From assembly GCA_002900995.3 (NCBI GenBank), contig CM035307.1, positions 4,456,632-4,520,631 on the forward strand: 64,000 nucleotides of DNA, read 5' to 3'. How positions within the stretch are numbered: the first letter of the stretch is position 1; the number at the start of each line of letters is the position of its first letter. The translations under genes and the position numbers were made by a program. This document shows positions 35,201 through 45,367 of this stretch, piece after piece. This DNA comes from Ganoderma boninense (taxonomy: Eukaryota; Basidiomycota; Agaricomycetes; Polyporales; Polyporaceae). Below the pieces are notes generated by a model. The model made no database searches. It saw only the letters and a program-made list of their open reading frames with translations, and was not told the DNA's origin.

Positions 35201-35878
35201 GATGAGTGTCCGCAGGGAATGATCCTCAACAATTGAGTTGGATTCCAGCCAGGCTTTGCCTAAAAGTACAGGTGCGCAAAGATGGTCCACCACCAAGGCA
35301 CGACAGACATGAGATGACCACGAAAGGTCTGGTAATGTTACAAAGAGCTTCACCCATTGATCGCTTCCAATTCCGCCAGAATGTTTATCTCCCCACGCGT
35401 CTCCCAGCGTATAAGTGGTGGGTAGGCGTCGGAGACGTACTCCCATCGCGATTGCGACGTCGCGTCTAATCAGAACTGGACCAGCGCCACCGTTGATTAG
35501 CATGTCGTAGATGGGAGAATCAGGGGAAGAGGACGTGCGTGCACGCAAGAACGTCTGGTCAGCGAAGAATGGTGCGACGTACGAAGACTCAGAGTCAGAG
35601 CCCTTCTTCAAGATGCCAGAGGTGTACGCCGGCGGGGACGGAGCGGCATTGACCGATGTGACTGGAAGCGGCCCAGCGTCTGCCGCATCAGGAACATCAG
35701 CGTCATGACCAATGGCAGTGGCGGTGTTGCGGCCAGTGTGGGACGGACGTTCTCCTTGCCGGGTGCGAGGTGCGGGTATTGCATAGTGAGGGGAATGTAC
35801 GTAGCGGGATTGGGAGCGCCTGTAGGGCAGTTCCTGGAATGGTGTTTGATTTTGTCGTAGATGTTGATCTTGCGACAC
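32216..35878 (-). CDS. Gypsy Pol: protease, reverse transcriptase, RNase H, integrase
   Basis: Open frame of 1220 codons. Protease region: DMLINGGAGPVLIR, where the catalytic Asp of the retropepsin triad is expected but Asn is read. Reverse transcriptase: FLVPKTDPAAKPRWVNDYR, LDMTNSFFQTRV, VMPQGCRNAPSTHQ and the YLDD catalytic box. RNase H: FVSCDASDFRTGAML, HEKELLAIVRALEKW, TDHRTLENF. Integrase: HH-CC zinc site (HDALGH, CEDC) and the DDE residues in TIDFIGKLPED, EIVSDRDKLF and SSERTNK. The frame runs into 50 unrelated residues and stops at 32216. The C-terminal integrase tail and chromodomain continue in another frame at 31997-32219 and 27204-27507, so this copy cannot make an intact polyprotein unless a 100-200-nt segment around 32.22-32.39 kb is spliced. 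Confidence 0.92.
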   Translation of the reverse strand: MSQDQHLRQNQTPFQELPYRRSQSRYVHSPHYAIPAPRTRQGERPSHTGRNTATAIGHDADVPDAADAGPLPVTSVNAAPSPPAYTSGILKKGSDSESSYVAPFFADQTFLRARTSSSPDSPIYDMLINGGAGPVLIRRDVAIAMGVRLRRLPTTYTLGDAWGDKHSGGIGSDQWVKLFVTLPDLSWSSHVCRALVVDHLCAPVLLGKAWLESNSIVEDHSLRTLIDKRSGLDLLKPAPSPPSPVTHHSSPHQRRAASREAAIVADGSARLQHRVFLRELTERTAARCTVADNCAVDALAFAVNAVRVRVEELATLEVLRAKNLAMKAKFADCFPPDIPHIDRLPADVYHRFILKDANLVISCRQYDCPKKYRDVWKTLLDEHLAAGRIRPSDSPFASPAFLVPKTDPAAKPRWVNDYRILNANTVSDMHPLPRISDILTDCAKGKIWGKLDMTNSFFQTRVHPNDVKYTAVTTPFGLFEWTVMPQGCRNAPSTHQRCMNNALRPYIGKICHIYLDDIIIWSQTLDEHRRNVETILLALRTASLFVSDKKTDLFLLEVDFLGHHISQRGIEPDSKKVEKIMQWPIPRTASHVRSFLGLVRYLAAFLPNLAEYTRVLNPLTSKDADKSWPGWNLDHQTAFDRIKSLVCSRDCLTVVDHDTLDSNSIFVSCDASDFRTGAMLSFGLTLESARPVAFESAPLTGAELNYPVHEKELLAIVRALEKWCVDLLGVPFTVYTDHRTLENFSHQKNLSRRQSRWQEFLGQYDFAIRYIKGEDNVVADALSRIFPDVPVVDPLTCASVADLRAVTRSVRDRPDPAPDAPCAVMPGSLRVATDPGWLNAIRGGYPKDKWCVCLRENVGTLGITERDGLLFVGDRLAIPRIANVREGLFRCAHDALGHFSFEKSYAFLRDTYYWPHMRKELAQMYIPSCEDCQCNKSPTTKPLGPLHPLPVPDARGDAITIDFIGKLPEDDGFDCIATVTDRLGADIRLIPTRTDITSDEFPVQFFDHWYCENGLPTEIVSDRDKLFVSAFWKALHKLSGVHLKMSTSFHPQSDGSSERTNKTVVQALRYHVARNQRGWVRALPCVRFALMSATNASTGFSRFQLHLGRQPRVLPPLFESDVSTAAAGSDSLDADRAADVIRRIDTDVMEAQDNLAAAKLAQMCAANRGCTDCWKNRWRSSRAAEVSIFRLSCTIVVVQRQTDEYENIQSHAVSYIGNSR

Positions 35879-36957
35879 TTGTAACAGCCCTGGTTGCGTT
35901 CTATAATGACGTGTTCATCAGGAGTAAGGGGGGGAAGTTTGTTTGTGTAGGATGTAGAGCCTGAAGGGGGGGTGTAACTCTTCGAGCGGCAGCCAGCCGG
36001 GTTGTCGTTCGCGATCATGAGGTCTTTAAACATTTTGATCTGACGAGAGCGTTCACGGTCGAGGGCTGTGACGGCGGACCTCCAAGCGACATAGTCAGCG
36101 ATAGATTCGACTTCATCATGACTAATCATGACTCGGAGGTCGGGCACCACATTGGCGCAGATGAACATGTGAAGCGCGTTGTTGGTGTAGCGGTGGGCGG
36201 CACCACGGAGTTGCGCGTTGAGGTGTTCCATTTCGAGAACGAAGTCCTCGAACGAGTCCGTGGGTTTCATCTTGTTACCGACGATCTGGTCGCGGATCTC
36301 GCCGGCCCAGTTGGGGGAGAGGAAACGAGCGCGGAGTGCATCCTCGAAGTCATCGAAGGACAACGTGTCCAAGCGATCCTGGTTGTCGACGTACCAGCTC
36401 CGAAGAAGGAGGTTGGAGAACCCCATGGAGGCGCGGAATACCATCTCGTCGGGAGGGACATTGTGATCGTGCGCATATTGGCGGAAGAGGTGTACCCAGA
36501 GATTGACGTTCGCGGGGGTGACCTTGCCCTCACCGAAGTTGGGGGACATCTTGGGAACGGGAGTTATGACGGCATCGGCGAAGGGCATTCTGGTGTGCAG
36601 TGTGACGAGGGTGACGGGAAGTGCAGGTGATGACGAGCCGGATGACGAGGTGGAGGTTGGGGATGTGAAGGAGCGTTCACAGGGACTGGTTGAATCGGGT
36701 GTGACGGGCCTAGGTTCAGGGGAGGGGGGGCAGGAGTCCGAGGCGAGGGAGAGGACGGTGGAGGGGGATTCGAGCTCTGAAAACGAAAACTCACTGCCGA
36801 GAGGCGTTGGAGTGAGCAGGTCTTGGAGATTGTCGTCTTCTAGCTCCGCGAATGGAAAGGGTGTGATAAAATTGCGCTGGCGGCTCCTCGTTATCCGCGA
36901 CAGGATGGCTCGCGGGTCATCGTCGTCAACGACAGAACAGACTTTTCTGATGTTCAA
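35608..36957 (-). CDS. Gypsy Gag (capsid and nucleocapsid)
   Basis: Structural protein of the retrotransposon particle, an open frame of 449 codons. The first codon at 36957 is TTG. The first ATG (MPFADAVITP) is at 36588, so either translation starts there or an upstream non-ATG or spliced start is used. The retrotransposon Gag domain is visible (MGFSNLLLRSWYVDN, LRARFLSPNWAGEIRDQI, SFEDFVLEMEHLN). A zinc-knuckle-like motif, CYKC then HHSRNC, has 11 residues between the second Cys and the His instead of the usual 4. The frame overlaps pol by about 270 nt and pol lies in the -1 frame, consistent with programmed frameshifting, but no classic slippery heptamer was spotted. Confidence 0.88.
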   Translation of the reverse strand: MNIRKVCSVVDDDDPRAILSRITRSRQRNFITPFPFAELEDDNLQDLLTPTPLGSEFSFSELESPSTVLSLASDSCPPSPEPRPVTPDSTSPCERSFTSPTSTSSSGSSSPALPVTLVTLHTRMPFADAVITPVPKMSPNFGEGKVTPANVNLWVHLFRQYAHDHNVPPDEMVFRASMGFSNLLLRSWYVDNQDRLDTLSFDDFEDALRARFLSPNWAGEIRDQIVGNKMKPTDSFEDFVLEMEHLNAQLRGAAHRYTNNALHMFICANVVPDLRVMISHDEVESIADYVAWRSAVTALDRERSRQIKMFKDLMIANDNPAGCRSKSYTPPSGSTSYTNKLPPLTPDEHVIIERNQGCYKCRKINIYDKIKHHSRNCPTGAPNPATYIPLTMQYPHLAPGKENVRPTLAATPPLPLVMTLMFLMRQTLGRFQSHRSMPLRPRRRTPLAS

Positions 36958-36964
36958 AAAAAAG

Positions 36965-37182
36965 TGGAAGAAGGCTATAAGCCTCCAACACTCGGGCCTG
37001 GAATAGAACAGGAAAGAAGTCTGATATCGTGTAAGAGAAACTGTATGTACATGAGGAAATGTGTGTGCGTACCTGATATCGTGTAAGAGAAACTGGGGAA
37101 CACGATATCAGGCCGCTGCAGGGTATATATGTGCATACGTAACAGTGAGTGAAGTAATGTAAGGTGAAGAGTGAACCTTACA
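36965..37182 (-). repeat. Gypsy 5' LTR (right)
   Basis: 218 bp copy followed by ACTTA (37183-37187). Contains the element promoter in minus orientation. A TATATATA-like tract is near 37123-37130. Confidence 0.95.
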
Positions 37183-37187
37183 ACTTA

Positions 37188-39290
37188 TAAGTACAGGTGC
37201 GCGATCCCCTCCGAGTCAGCTAATCATCAGTTTTCCAGAATTTGGCCCGCGCGACAACAAGCGCAACGTGCTGGCAGCTTCGCGCTGGATGCGCGCGTGT
37301 TGGACGCGATGCGAGTGGTGCTGGGAGCGGTTTCAGAGGGACAGTGGTGGGCGAGGGCGGGGGCAGCGGGGGTGCGTACTTACTATTACTGCCTGCCTTG
37401 TACATATCTATTTTTGTCTATCCGAATGGAAGCCTCTGAATGAAGCGAACAACGCCCCAGATGGACATAGACTGCTGGAGCATCCTAGGCTTCTTTTCTC
37501 GATAATCGAAACTTTCCTGTCTTTTTGAGGCAGGGAGGAAGCGGAAGGATGTCACGGTCGACCCCAGTGTGCACGTGCAAAGGCATCGCGTCCAATTCTT
37601 GGCATGTAGATGAGCATCCCATTACAGTCTGTGCTAAGCACAGGAGTCCTCGACAGCCTGCATGTTGCTGGCGTAGCTCTCACCAATCTAAGTTACGGCC
37701 CGTGCTCTCCCAAGGACACTGGGTCCATCACGTCGACCACTGAGTAGATCTGCATTCGAACGGAACGCGTAGCTCCCGCCCCCACCTCTCCGCGATGTGG
37801 AGGCAGTGGCTACACTGAGGTGTATTATGTACAAGGCGTGCACACCGTGATTATACAGTACGCGGTGCCTGACTCGACGACGAGGGGGAGGGCCTGTAAG
37901 ACCTGGGAGCGGGTCCCGGATGCTGCGAACGGTTTCTTCACCAGCTGTCCGTGCTTCCTGTCAACTCGCATTCACCGCAGATGCTACTTGGCCGTAGAGG
38001 GGGGGAAGGGCAGGGTAAAGTAGAGCACGCACCGGGCCATGCAGGCGATGAGGGAGGTGTCGGGGACGTTCGTGACGGTGATGAACGAGCCATCGACATC
38101 CAGGTGGGAAGCCGACGAGGCCGTCCGAAAGATGCGAGTGGGTGCTGGGTGCTCGGGAACCAGTGGGACTGTCAGGTGGATAGAAGGAGGAGGGAGGAGG
38201 TAAGGAGTGGACGGCAGCTCAGCTGCCAGTGGCTACTGGTGTGATGCAGCGGCGAGCTGCAGAGCACAGAATCGAGCTCGAGAACGTGAGGAAAGCTGAT
38301 ATATCGCTCGAGGGGTGGTCGTACAGGTACAGGAAGCTATCTAACCGAGTCAGGGCCAGCACCCGAGACCAGACACCAAGCCAAACATGAACACACAACA
38401 GCCACAGTGCTACAGCCACAACACTATGCTAGGTACCATAAGACAGAATCCGAGCACAGAACGGGCTACAGCCCCATCAACGGGAGACAAGGACAGTGCG
38501 GCAGACGCGAAGACGTTGCCTGAGACAAAAAGGATGGGGACTGGTGATTCTTGCAACAATGGCATGCACACTGAGACAATGGAGAGAACCGAGGTCATCA
38601 GGAAAAACCTCCATCGCTAACGAGAGATCAATTAGAATAACCGGAAAATAATAGGAACTAACTGAAATTATTGGGAGTGAACTCTTACCTATCAACAAGT
38701 TGCGACTCCCATCATCGTACTCAATGGCATACATAAGTTTTGCAGTGAATGCAAGGCCGGAACAGGGCTGGATGGTGTCGTCCTCAACCGGGCAGCCAAC
38801 AACATTTTGCGAAGAGTCCGCTTGAGCCGGCCCTAAACATGGGCGTCAATGGATGGTTGCTCTTCCCGACTCCTTCCGCTGCGCAGTTGGTCAGTTCTTG
38901 TTCCCATCCTCCATCCACGTCAAAGCCCTCCCGCTGCTGCTGACCAGTTCCCCTGCCAAACTAGCTTTCAGTTCACTGGTTCGCTGATCTCAACTGGTGA
39001 TACTTATCTTTTGACTTGTCCTGCGTGGTCTGGTTTGGAGGTTTGGCGGCTCTGGTAGACTGCGATGAGGCGGGAGCTCGCGACCTACTGCTCTGGTGAG
39101 TGACACAGTGTTTCTGTCCCACTGAGGCTGAGTGTGGTGGTTACTCCAGTGACGTGTCACGGTCGGACGTTTCCCTGCGCTCTCGGGCTGGTTTGTTTCG
39201 TTGTTCAACATTTTTGTCGTCCTCGCGCTTGTCCTTGAGCTTCAAGACTGACTGCCTTCCAGGTAACCACTACTCCGCTGTGCCCACAGG
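37188..39290. other. Intergenic region right of the Gypsy element
   Basis: No confident gene. Minus-strand hydrophobic stretches exist (for example IISVSSYYFPVILIDLSLAM near 38650-38590, and MPLLQESPVPILFVSG near 38560). They could be exons of a decayed membrane protein, but no start, splice pattern or family was recognised. Confidence 0.3.
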
Positions 39291-39330
39291 CATCTTCGGT
39301 GACTTCCTCGCCATCCCGTATCTCAGGAAG

Positions 39331-39675
39331 GATGTCGGACCCGCACGTTCCTGGCCTTGGTCGGGATCCCGCCGTCAAACGTGACATCCGGAACGCGGTG
39401 AGTTGGCCGATTAGTGCAACTTGCATAGAGCGCCACCTTCGCTCACTGCGCATCACGCATTGCGATCCGCAGCTGCATTATCCCTGGAGCAATACACGCC
39501 CACGCTCGTGGACGCGGTTCTGAACAAGACCCAAGGTGCGCCTGCTCCCCCTCCTCTTCCTTTCCCTCTATCACGATGGCGATGACTTGTGCTGACTATG
39601 TCTGCACAGTTCTGGGGCGAGTATCTCTCACTGCGCTCCGGCACCTTTATCTTGTATGATCCTTTCGGTTCAGGT
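39331..39675 (+). CDS. Small multi-exon gene-like segment, unassigned
   Basis: Plus-strand reading MSDPHVPGLGRDPAVKRDIR is followed, after a GTGAGT donor and a CAG acceptor, by SLEQYTPTLVDAVLNKTQ, another donor (GTGCGC) and acceptor (GCACAG), and a short tail. Phases do not join cleanly for the first intron. The LEQYTPT segment recalls the core of TAF10-like proteins only faintly and I do not assign it. Could be a relic. Confidence 0.25.
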
Positions 39676-39699
39676 GCGTCCATCTAATTCTTTCCGTGC

Positions 39700-40690
39700 A
39701 TAGTGTTTCCCATTGCTTCGTTGTTTCTGTTTTTGTGAGCGTGAGTGGTCTTCTACCCTGTCTTGAAAACATTGATAGACTGATGAATGGTCTTTTTGGC
39801 TTTGTGATTGTTGTCGCTATAGTGGTGTGTACGGGAGGACGTATTACTTGCATCGTAGCTGTAGCCAATACACCGCGTTGTTGTTACATAGTCTACCTTC
39901 AATGCAAATAGTGTTTATATATCTCGCTCTTTGTGTGAACGGCATCGGAGGCAAGTGATCCCTGGTTATAGGGGAATATTGGCTCTTTTAAGTAAATAAT
40001 TATGCCTCGTTTACCTCTTCCAGGAGCCGGACCTTGATAATTGAGCTAACGGACTAATTTTCTTCTACTAGCACTCATTATTACTCATTATAGATGGAGG
40101 TTTTCCCTGATGGTGATGTTGGGTTCAGACTGTAGAACGGCTCGGGGAACTTGAAGGGGAGGGGCAGAGACAGTGAGACACACACCGAGAGTGAGGGTTA
40201 AGTACGAGTGAAGGCCCGGTGCAGTAGACTGCCTTGTGGGGCTAGATGACACAAGCGCACCACCATATGGCATTCCGGATGACGAACTGCGGAGGGTGAG
40301 ATGAGGAGGTCCTTGCGTTACAAGCTTTTTGATGGTAGGACTCACGTTGATTGTGGTTGAGACTGTGCGCATCCACAATTGCCTCGTCACCAGGTAATGC
40401 CCTCACGCCCATCCCACCACCTTCTGCTTGCGTACTAACCTCCGAGCATATACTGTGCAAGAACTTGGACTACGGTCTGTCGGGCCTCTAGAAGTTGAAC
40501 TGCCCGTTCGTTGAGGGCCAAGTGTTGCCAGTTCTACGAAGCAGATAGTTGGACAGGACCCGACCAGCCAGAATGCACAGGTAAAGCAATGAGATTCATA
40601 GGGTCGGAGGTATTCGAGGGGCGCTGAATGTGATAGATGATCGCGCTGGTGCAGGTGATGGAAGACCGTTGAACGAGTGCTGCTCCGTAC
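39700..40690. other. Intergenic region left of the KDZ-containing unit
   Basis: AT-richer than its surroundings. A minus-strand exon-like stretch (LNERAVQLLEARQTVVQVLA, about 40520-40455, ending at a GTTAGT-like donor) may be a fragment of a gene. No complete model is supported. Confidence 0.3.
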
Positions 40691-40697
40691 GCGTGCT

Positions 40698-40763
40698 CGG
40701 CCGAGAGTGTCCCGTTCTCTGGACAGTTTGTCCCACGGAACATGTGCCATGGCACAGTGGCAC
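40698..40763 (+). repeat. Left member of a long-range inverted repeat pair (candidate element terminus)
   Basis: Shares CGGCCGAG, then about 18 of 24 positions, then a perfect 16-mer (CCACGGAACATGTGCC), then about 10 of 15 positions with the reverse complement of 53084-53153. It lies just outside the KDZ transposase. Just inside it is a second small palindrome, GAGTCAC-ATGGA-GTGACTC. Confidence 0.55.
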
Positions 40764-41245
40764 AAGGCGTGATCTACTGAGTCACATGGAGTGACTCGTG
40801 TCACCCGTGTGGCTCTGCGCTCCCGCTCCCGCCTTGCTCCTCGTCCGTTGTGGTTGCCTGCCACCCCGCCCTCGCTCATCAGCTTGTGCCACCCCGCCTC
40901 ACTGTACGTCACTATGGTTTCTCTTTTGTGGCACAGTCAGCTGACAACAGCATGTTCTGCACCACTGTAGCCGTCATCTTCCGGCCCCTCAACCACATCC
41001 GATTTGGCCATTTCGCAGCGCGACAGTAGCGGTAACCCTGGCATTTTCATTGTTTAGAGTCGATTCAGAGGGCCGTTGTGGAGGTATAGGACGTCGGGCT
41101 ACGGATGGGGTCACTGCACCATTGTTGAAAGGTGAGTATGGTCTACGCATTATTGTCTTGCGCATCCCCGGCCTTTGCAAGTAGCTATCCCCCGTATATA
41201 TCCCCTGCCTCCGTAATAATGTCATTTACCATTTCGTACACATCA

Positions 41246-43576
41246 TGGACGTGCAAACAGTCCTCAAGCTCCTCGTTTGACAAATCCACACATTGCGTCG
41301 ATCCCGTTTTCGACGGTGCTCACGTTCTGCGATCTGACCCGGTGGCTCCATGCCGACATCGCCTTCTCCCAACCTTCCTATGTCGAAACACCACTGAACA
41401 CCCTTCCTCTCAACATCCATAACTTTCTCCTTGCTGCTCTGGCTCTTGATGACCAAGTCTGTCGTCTCCTGTGGACCGTGCTCCGCTGCTACATCTGGAC
41501 TATGATCTCAAATGTCTCTGACTTGGAGGACCGGAACGGAGCACTGGTCAATCTGTTTCTCCAACATGGAAGGCCCTATCAGATTAGTAAGTAGCTGATT
41601 CTACTCCTTCGGAGCATGGTGCGGGCTTCTAACTACTGTGTTCTGTGCGCTCAGTGATATACAATCTTGTGCCGCCAGTCCGCAGATGCCTCACTCCAGA
41701 GTGCGTATATGAGGTCCCAATGCAGCCTGGAGTACTTCGCGCTCGGGAGCTTGGTCATCCTGATTCCCATGAGGCAACCCTCTTCACCCAAAAATTTGGA
41801 CCTCTCCCGATCTGCACAACCTCGCTCTATTGTTGTTGTATGTTGACGACTCATGTTTTATATTCATACATAACTCAGTAGGGCATGCTATAGACTGCAA
41901 GACTCGGTACCATGCCAACTACTACGTCCACGACATAGCGACGACCCGTACATACTATGGCAGAGTCCTGAGGCAGTTACAGGTCGCTACTCACTACTTC
42001 GTTGAAGATGGCATCTGTGAACTGTTTGCAAACATGATGGTGTTCGCATGGTACGGGCTGATCTTTAAGGATGAATCCAATATCATTGGCTGACTTGGAT
42101 TTATAGGACCTCTGCAACGAACTGTGCCCGTGTATACAACTTATCTACCCCCCGCAAATTTGTCTCCAAGTGGTCTTCGCAGCTAGACATAGACGTGGAC
42201 AACGTCTGGGACTCATTTTTCCTGTACGCATTGCTTCAAGACTGTGAACGGTGTGATACCATTCTCGAAATCCCAAACAATGCGACACACTCGGACCGTT
42301 ATCTCGCTGCGATCAAGGCCCGGAATGCTGCGATGGTCGGGCCGAAGAATCCATACTGGAACCATGCTTGCGACTTGTGCTGCTGGGTATCCAAGGACGA
42401 GTCTGGTCAGCAATGTACATTCTCAGATATTTCCAAAGATATCTTGCTTGAATTGACTAACGTGTATCAGGTGCGATCCGCTCGTGCGTCACAGATAGCA
42501 TCAGCATTGGACACCCTTGCTGTGCTGTACACAACTGCCCCAATCCACTTATCATGAAAAAAGGCGCGCGGTACTGTCTGGAGCATCAGTCTCGGGAGGA
42601 TGACTGCTCTGTTCTTTCGTGCAAGGCGAAGGCGATCCCTGGTTTCCGTACCTGTGCTGAGCCCAGCCACCGTGCCCTTGAAGACTATCTGCGCCTCGAA
42701 AACAAAGCAATGTTCCAGCTCAAACGGCGTCACGAGCGACTTCACGCAGAATCCAAAACGACTGATCGCATCCCCATAACCTCTGTCTCTCACACGCAGC
42801 TCGAGCAGCTCATATCCAACGCCACCAGTACAACACAAGGTACTCCAGACACTGAGGCCAACAGCGAGCGATTTTTCGAGTCGCTTGATGACGTCCTCGA
42901 CAATGGCGAGATCGAATGCAATGCTGAGAAGTCCACATCCGGAAACAAGCGTCACCGCGCTCAGTTCGGGCGGCGTCGCACACATAATGAAGAGCTCGTG
43001 GTTGCATCTTGCAGAGTAATCATTGGACGCGCAACGTTCTTCGGTTCAGAGGCAATCAATGGTGTCGTCGTAAGCTCGCCCTTCATGTGATTGCAATTTC
43101 AACCACTAACGCATGCGGCACTGCACTAGTGGATGTGGAAGATTCTCTTTCCGACCACGGCATCCGTTCCACAGATTCTCTGGCACGATCAGAACTGCCG
43201 TGTATGGCGAATGTTACAGAACGAGGATGAAGCGACCCAATCCCATTTCGCCCAGTGCGCCTTGCCCGTGGACGTGTTCCACTTCAAATGCAAGCACAAG
43301 GAGTCTGATGTTATCTGTGGTATGCATTGCAACCCATATCACTGGCCGGAGCTGCGCACCGAGAAGGGTGAATGGAGGTTCAATTCATCGGCAGCCGAGC
43401 AGAGTAATGTGTAGATGGGGAAGTTCCAGCCGATCGTTCGAGAGATGCAGATGCAGGTGGACAGATATAACTTCTTTCTGGATGAGGCGACAAGACGCCG
43501 AAATAATTTCACTATCGCAGAGCTCGAGCATGGGGGACATGCACCATACTTTATCCCTCGTGAAGCTTTGGCCTAA
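41246..43576 (+). pseudogene. KDZ-family transposase with CxC5/CxC6-like cysteine clusters, broken by an amber codon
   Basis: Transposase of the Kyakuja-Dileera-Zisupton superfamily as found in Agaricomycetes. Blocks in order: MDVQTVLKLL, FCDLTRWLHADIAFSQPSY and LDDQVCRLLWTVLR (41250-41480), NLVPPVRRCLTPEC (41665), TRYHANYYVHD (41900), HYFVEDGICELFANMMV (41995), the cysteine cluster CDLCCWV (42370), GHPCCAVHNCPNP and CLEHQSREDDCSVLSCKAK with CAEPSHRALE (42510-42680), then AQFGRRRTHNEELVVASC (42960). The RNase H-like C-terminal part is VDVFHFKCKHKESD, CNPYHWPELRTEKGEW, NSSAAEQSNV and YNFFLDEATRRRNNF. Several short introns are implied. An in-frame TAG at 43412-43414 stands where family members have Trp after AEQxNV. 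Reading continues in frame to the stop at 43574-43576. A further TGA near 41277 lies in an intron or is a second lesion. Confidence 0.85.
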
Positions 43577-43620
43577 ATGCTGTAGTTTATGCCACCATGA
43601 TACATATTTGTTCTTCTCGT

Positions 43621-44845
43621 CTACTCAATTACAATCACATCTTTTCCATCCTCATGGATTACATTGTATTGTGGGTAAGCAACATCCAGTGAGTCTATCC
43701 GAATGTCAACTGGTTCTGTCTTGACAACCAGCGACTCAGACCCTGACTTGGACTCGGATATGACATCAGCAAGCAGATCACGAGCATAAAGCAACACCGC
43801 ATTCAGTTGAGCATCCTCACGATCTGTCGGAAACATGCGCATTCCATATTCCGAGCTCTCAGTAAGGATCTGGATAGCCTCGGCCTGCGTGCATGCTCGG
43901 TCGTCCATGATAAGGCGGGTGGAGACCTCAGGCAGGAGGACACTGGCTACGAGTGTCTCAAAGGCCATAGGGTGAAGGTGCTCGAGGTCTGCTCCACGGA
44001 AAAGGTAGAGCAACATGAAGTGAATAATTTCATGTCCTTGCTCTCCGTAACTGGGGAAAACATCAGCATTCAACCAACCAAACGAAACATCAAGCGAAAT
44101 AGACATACTAGCCCATTTTACCCATGAGCATAAGCTGCTTACGAGCTTCCCGTGGTGGAAGGCCCGACTGGCCGCCAAGACGGGCGGCCTTGTCATAGTA
44201 TTCGTTGCCTTCCAGATGTTCAATTAACTCAGTGAGATCATCTTGTAGATCGAGGACACGGTCGCAGAGTGCATTAAGCTCGAAGTCCTCGGGCCAACCA
44301 GATTGACGAGCTTTACGCAGCAAAGTGTGCTCAAACTCATGGCGCTCACAGTATGGCTCGGTGATGCGCCAGGTGGTCGTCACCCGGTGATGGGGGTTCT
44401 CGGGAGTTGGGTCAGGGTGCGAAACAGCCTCGAGGTCTTGACGCATCAGGCGCATGACTTCTGTCGGCTCAAAGTCAAGGATCTCATCGCAGAAATCACA
44501 TTGTTGATGGCTTTTCTGCCCATCTGTGGGTGCAGTTAGTGTGCAGCACTCAGCACCAGAGTCGTGATAATGCTCACCAAGGTCAAGCTCCGACATTGCA
44601 TCATCTTCTGGCAACTTCTTCTCTGCCTCTAACACATTCCGCATACTCGCAACGACCTGTGATGGAGGAGAAGGCAGGAGCAAGGGAGACAGCTCAGGGT
44701 ACTTTCCCTTCGCTGATCGGCGTGCCCCTACTAGTAATGTGGAGTCAGTTTGCAGCTTGCCAGTGATACACTGACGGACGGTCTGGACTCCGCTAGGATA
44801 CTGCGGGATAGAGGCTGAGGTGGAGTGACACCGTGGATGGGGCAA
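43621..44845 (-). CDS. RTC4-like domain protein
   Basis: Contains the RTC4-like domain, named after the yeast telomere-capping modifier Rtc4; molecular function unknown. Two exons at least. The upstream part (44845 to about 44160) has an N-terminal low-complexity region, a cysteine pair CDFCDEIL, and YCERHEFEHTLL / SGWPEDFELNALCDRV. The downstream part (about 44080 to 43621) has YGEQGHEIIHFMLLYLFRG, LHPMAFETLVASVLLPEVST, RLIMDDRACTQAEAIQILTE and SSEYGMRMFP, then an acidic tail. The intron joining them begins near 44150 (GTAAGC) and ends at the CCCCAG near 44060, but I could not make the phase agree, so either a boundary is misplaced or a small indel is present. The start could also lie further upstream; a TATATATA tract is at 45317-45324. 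It lies tail to tail with the KDZ transposase, 45 bp away. Confidence 0.75.
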
Positions 44846-45367
44846 GGACCAACGAGTCCGTCACTGAGGGTGCGAGGAAGGTGGTAGGCTCTCGCGAATA
44901 GACCGAGGGACGTGTGGACGATCCGAGGGACGGTGGATGATGGAGACAACGACGTACGGACGTCGAGCAGGAAGGGGACGAGAACACTGGAAACGAATGG
45001 GAAACAAAAGGAAAGGGGGACAACACACCCGTGAGGCTTTCGCTACCTCCGGGACGAGTGCGCTATCAGAAGAAGGCACGATGATGGGTGAACGCGGGAT
45101 CGGGGAGGTCGGAGACTTCGTAAGCGTCGAGAGTCCACGCGCGGACTGCCCGAGCGATCTCGTAAACGCTACGCTTGCGCGGTGAGGATGAGAGTGAGTG
45201 AGCAGATGGTCGCTGTCGAGTCGATGTCGGCCCGGGGGAGGAATTCGCTATCCTTCCGTCGAGTCAGATCGTAAGCATGGGGTGCCAAAAGCTGTATAAT
45301 CATGGGGAGCGACGGGTATATATACAGGAATGGGACGGGACCCGCATGGTCCGACCTTCTACTACTA

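Larger units (their letters stand above)
26959..37182 (-). mobile_element. Ty3/Gypsy chromodomain LTR retrotransposon, interrupted by a hAT element
   Basis: Class I element on the minus strand, 10,224 bp including the nested insertion and about 5.74 kb without it. Both 218-bp LTRs begin TG and end CA and differ at one base that I can see. Both are flanked by the 5-bp target duplication ACTTA (26954-26958 and 37183-37187). Gene order in element orientation is gag, protease, reverse transcriptase, RNase H, integrase, chromodomain, which is that of fungal Gypsy chromoviruses. A polypurine tract abuts the 3' LTR. The primer-binding site next to the 5' LTR (minus strand from 36964, CTTTTTTTTGAACATC) does not look like a tRNA 3' end. 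The near-identical LTRs show a recent insertion. Coding damage and the nested hAT make this copy non-autonomous now. Confidence 0.96.

Noticed and set aside
38219..38734. DUF6533/6534-type membrane gene between the Gypsy and KDZ regions
   Set aside because: Hydrophobic stretches exist in two different frames, but no family signature or splice chain could be found.
39331..39675. TAF10 assignment for the LEQYTPT segment
   Set aside because: Only about ten residues resemble the TAF10 core and the intron phases do not join, so no function is assigned.
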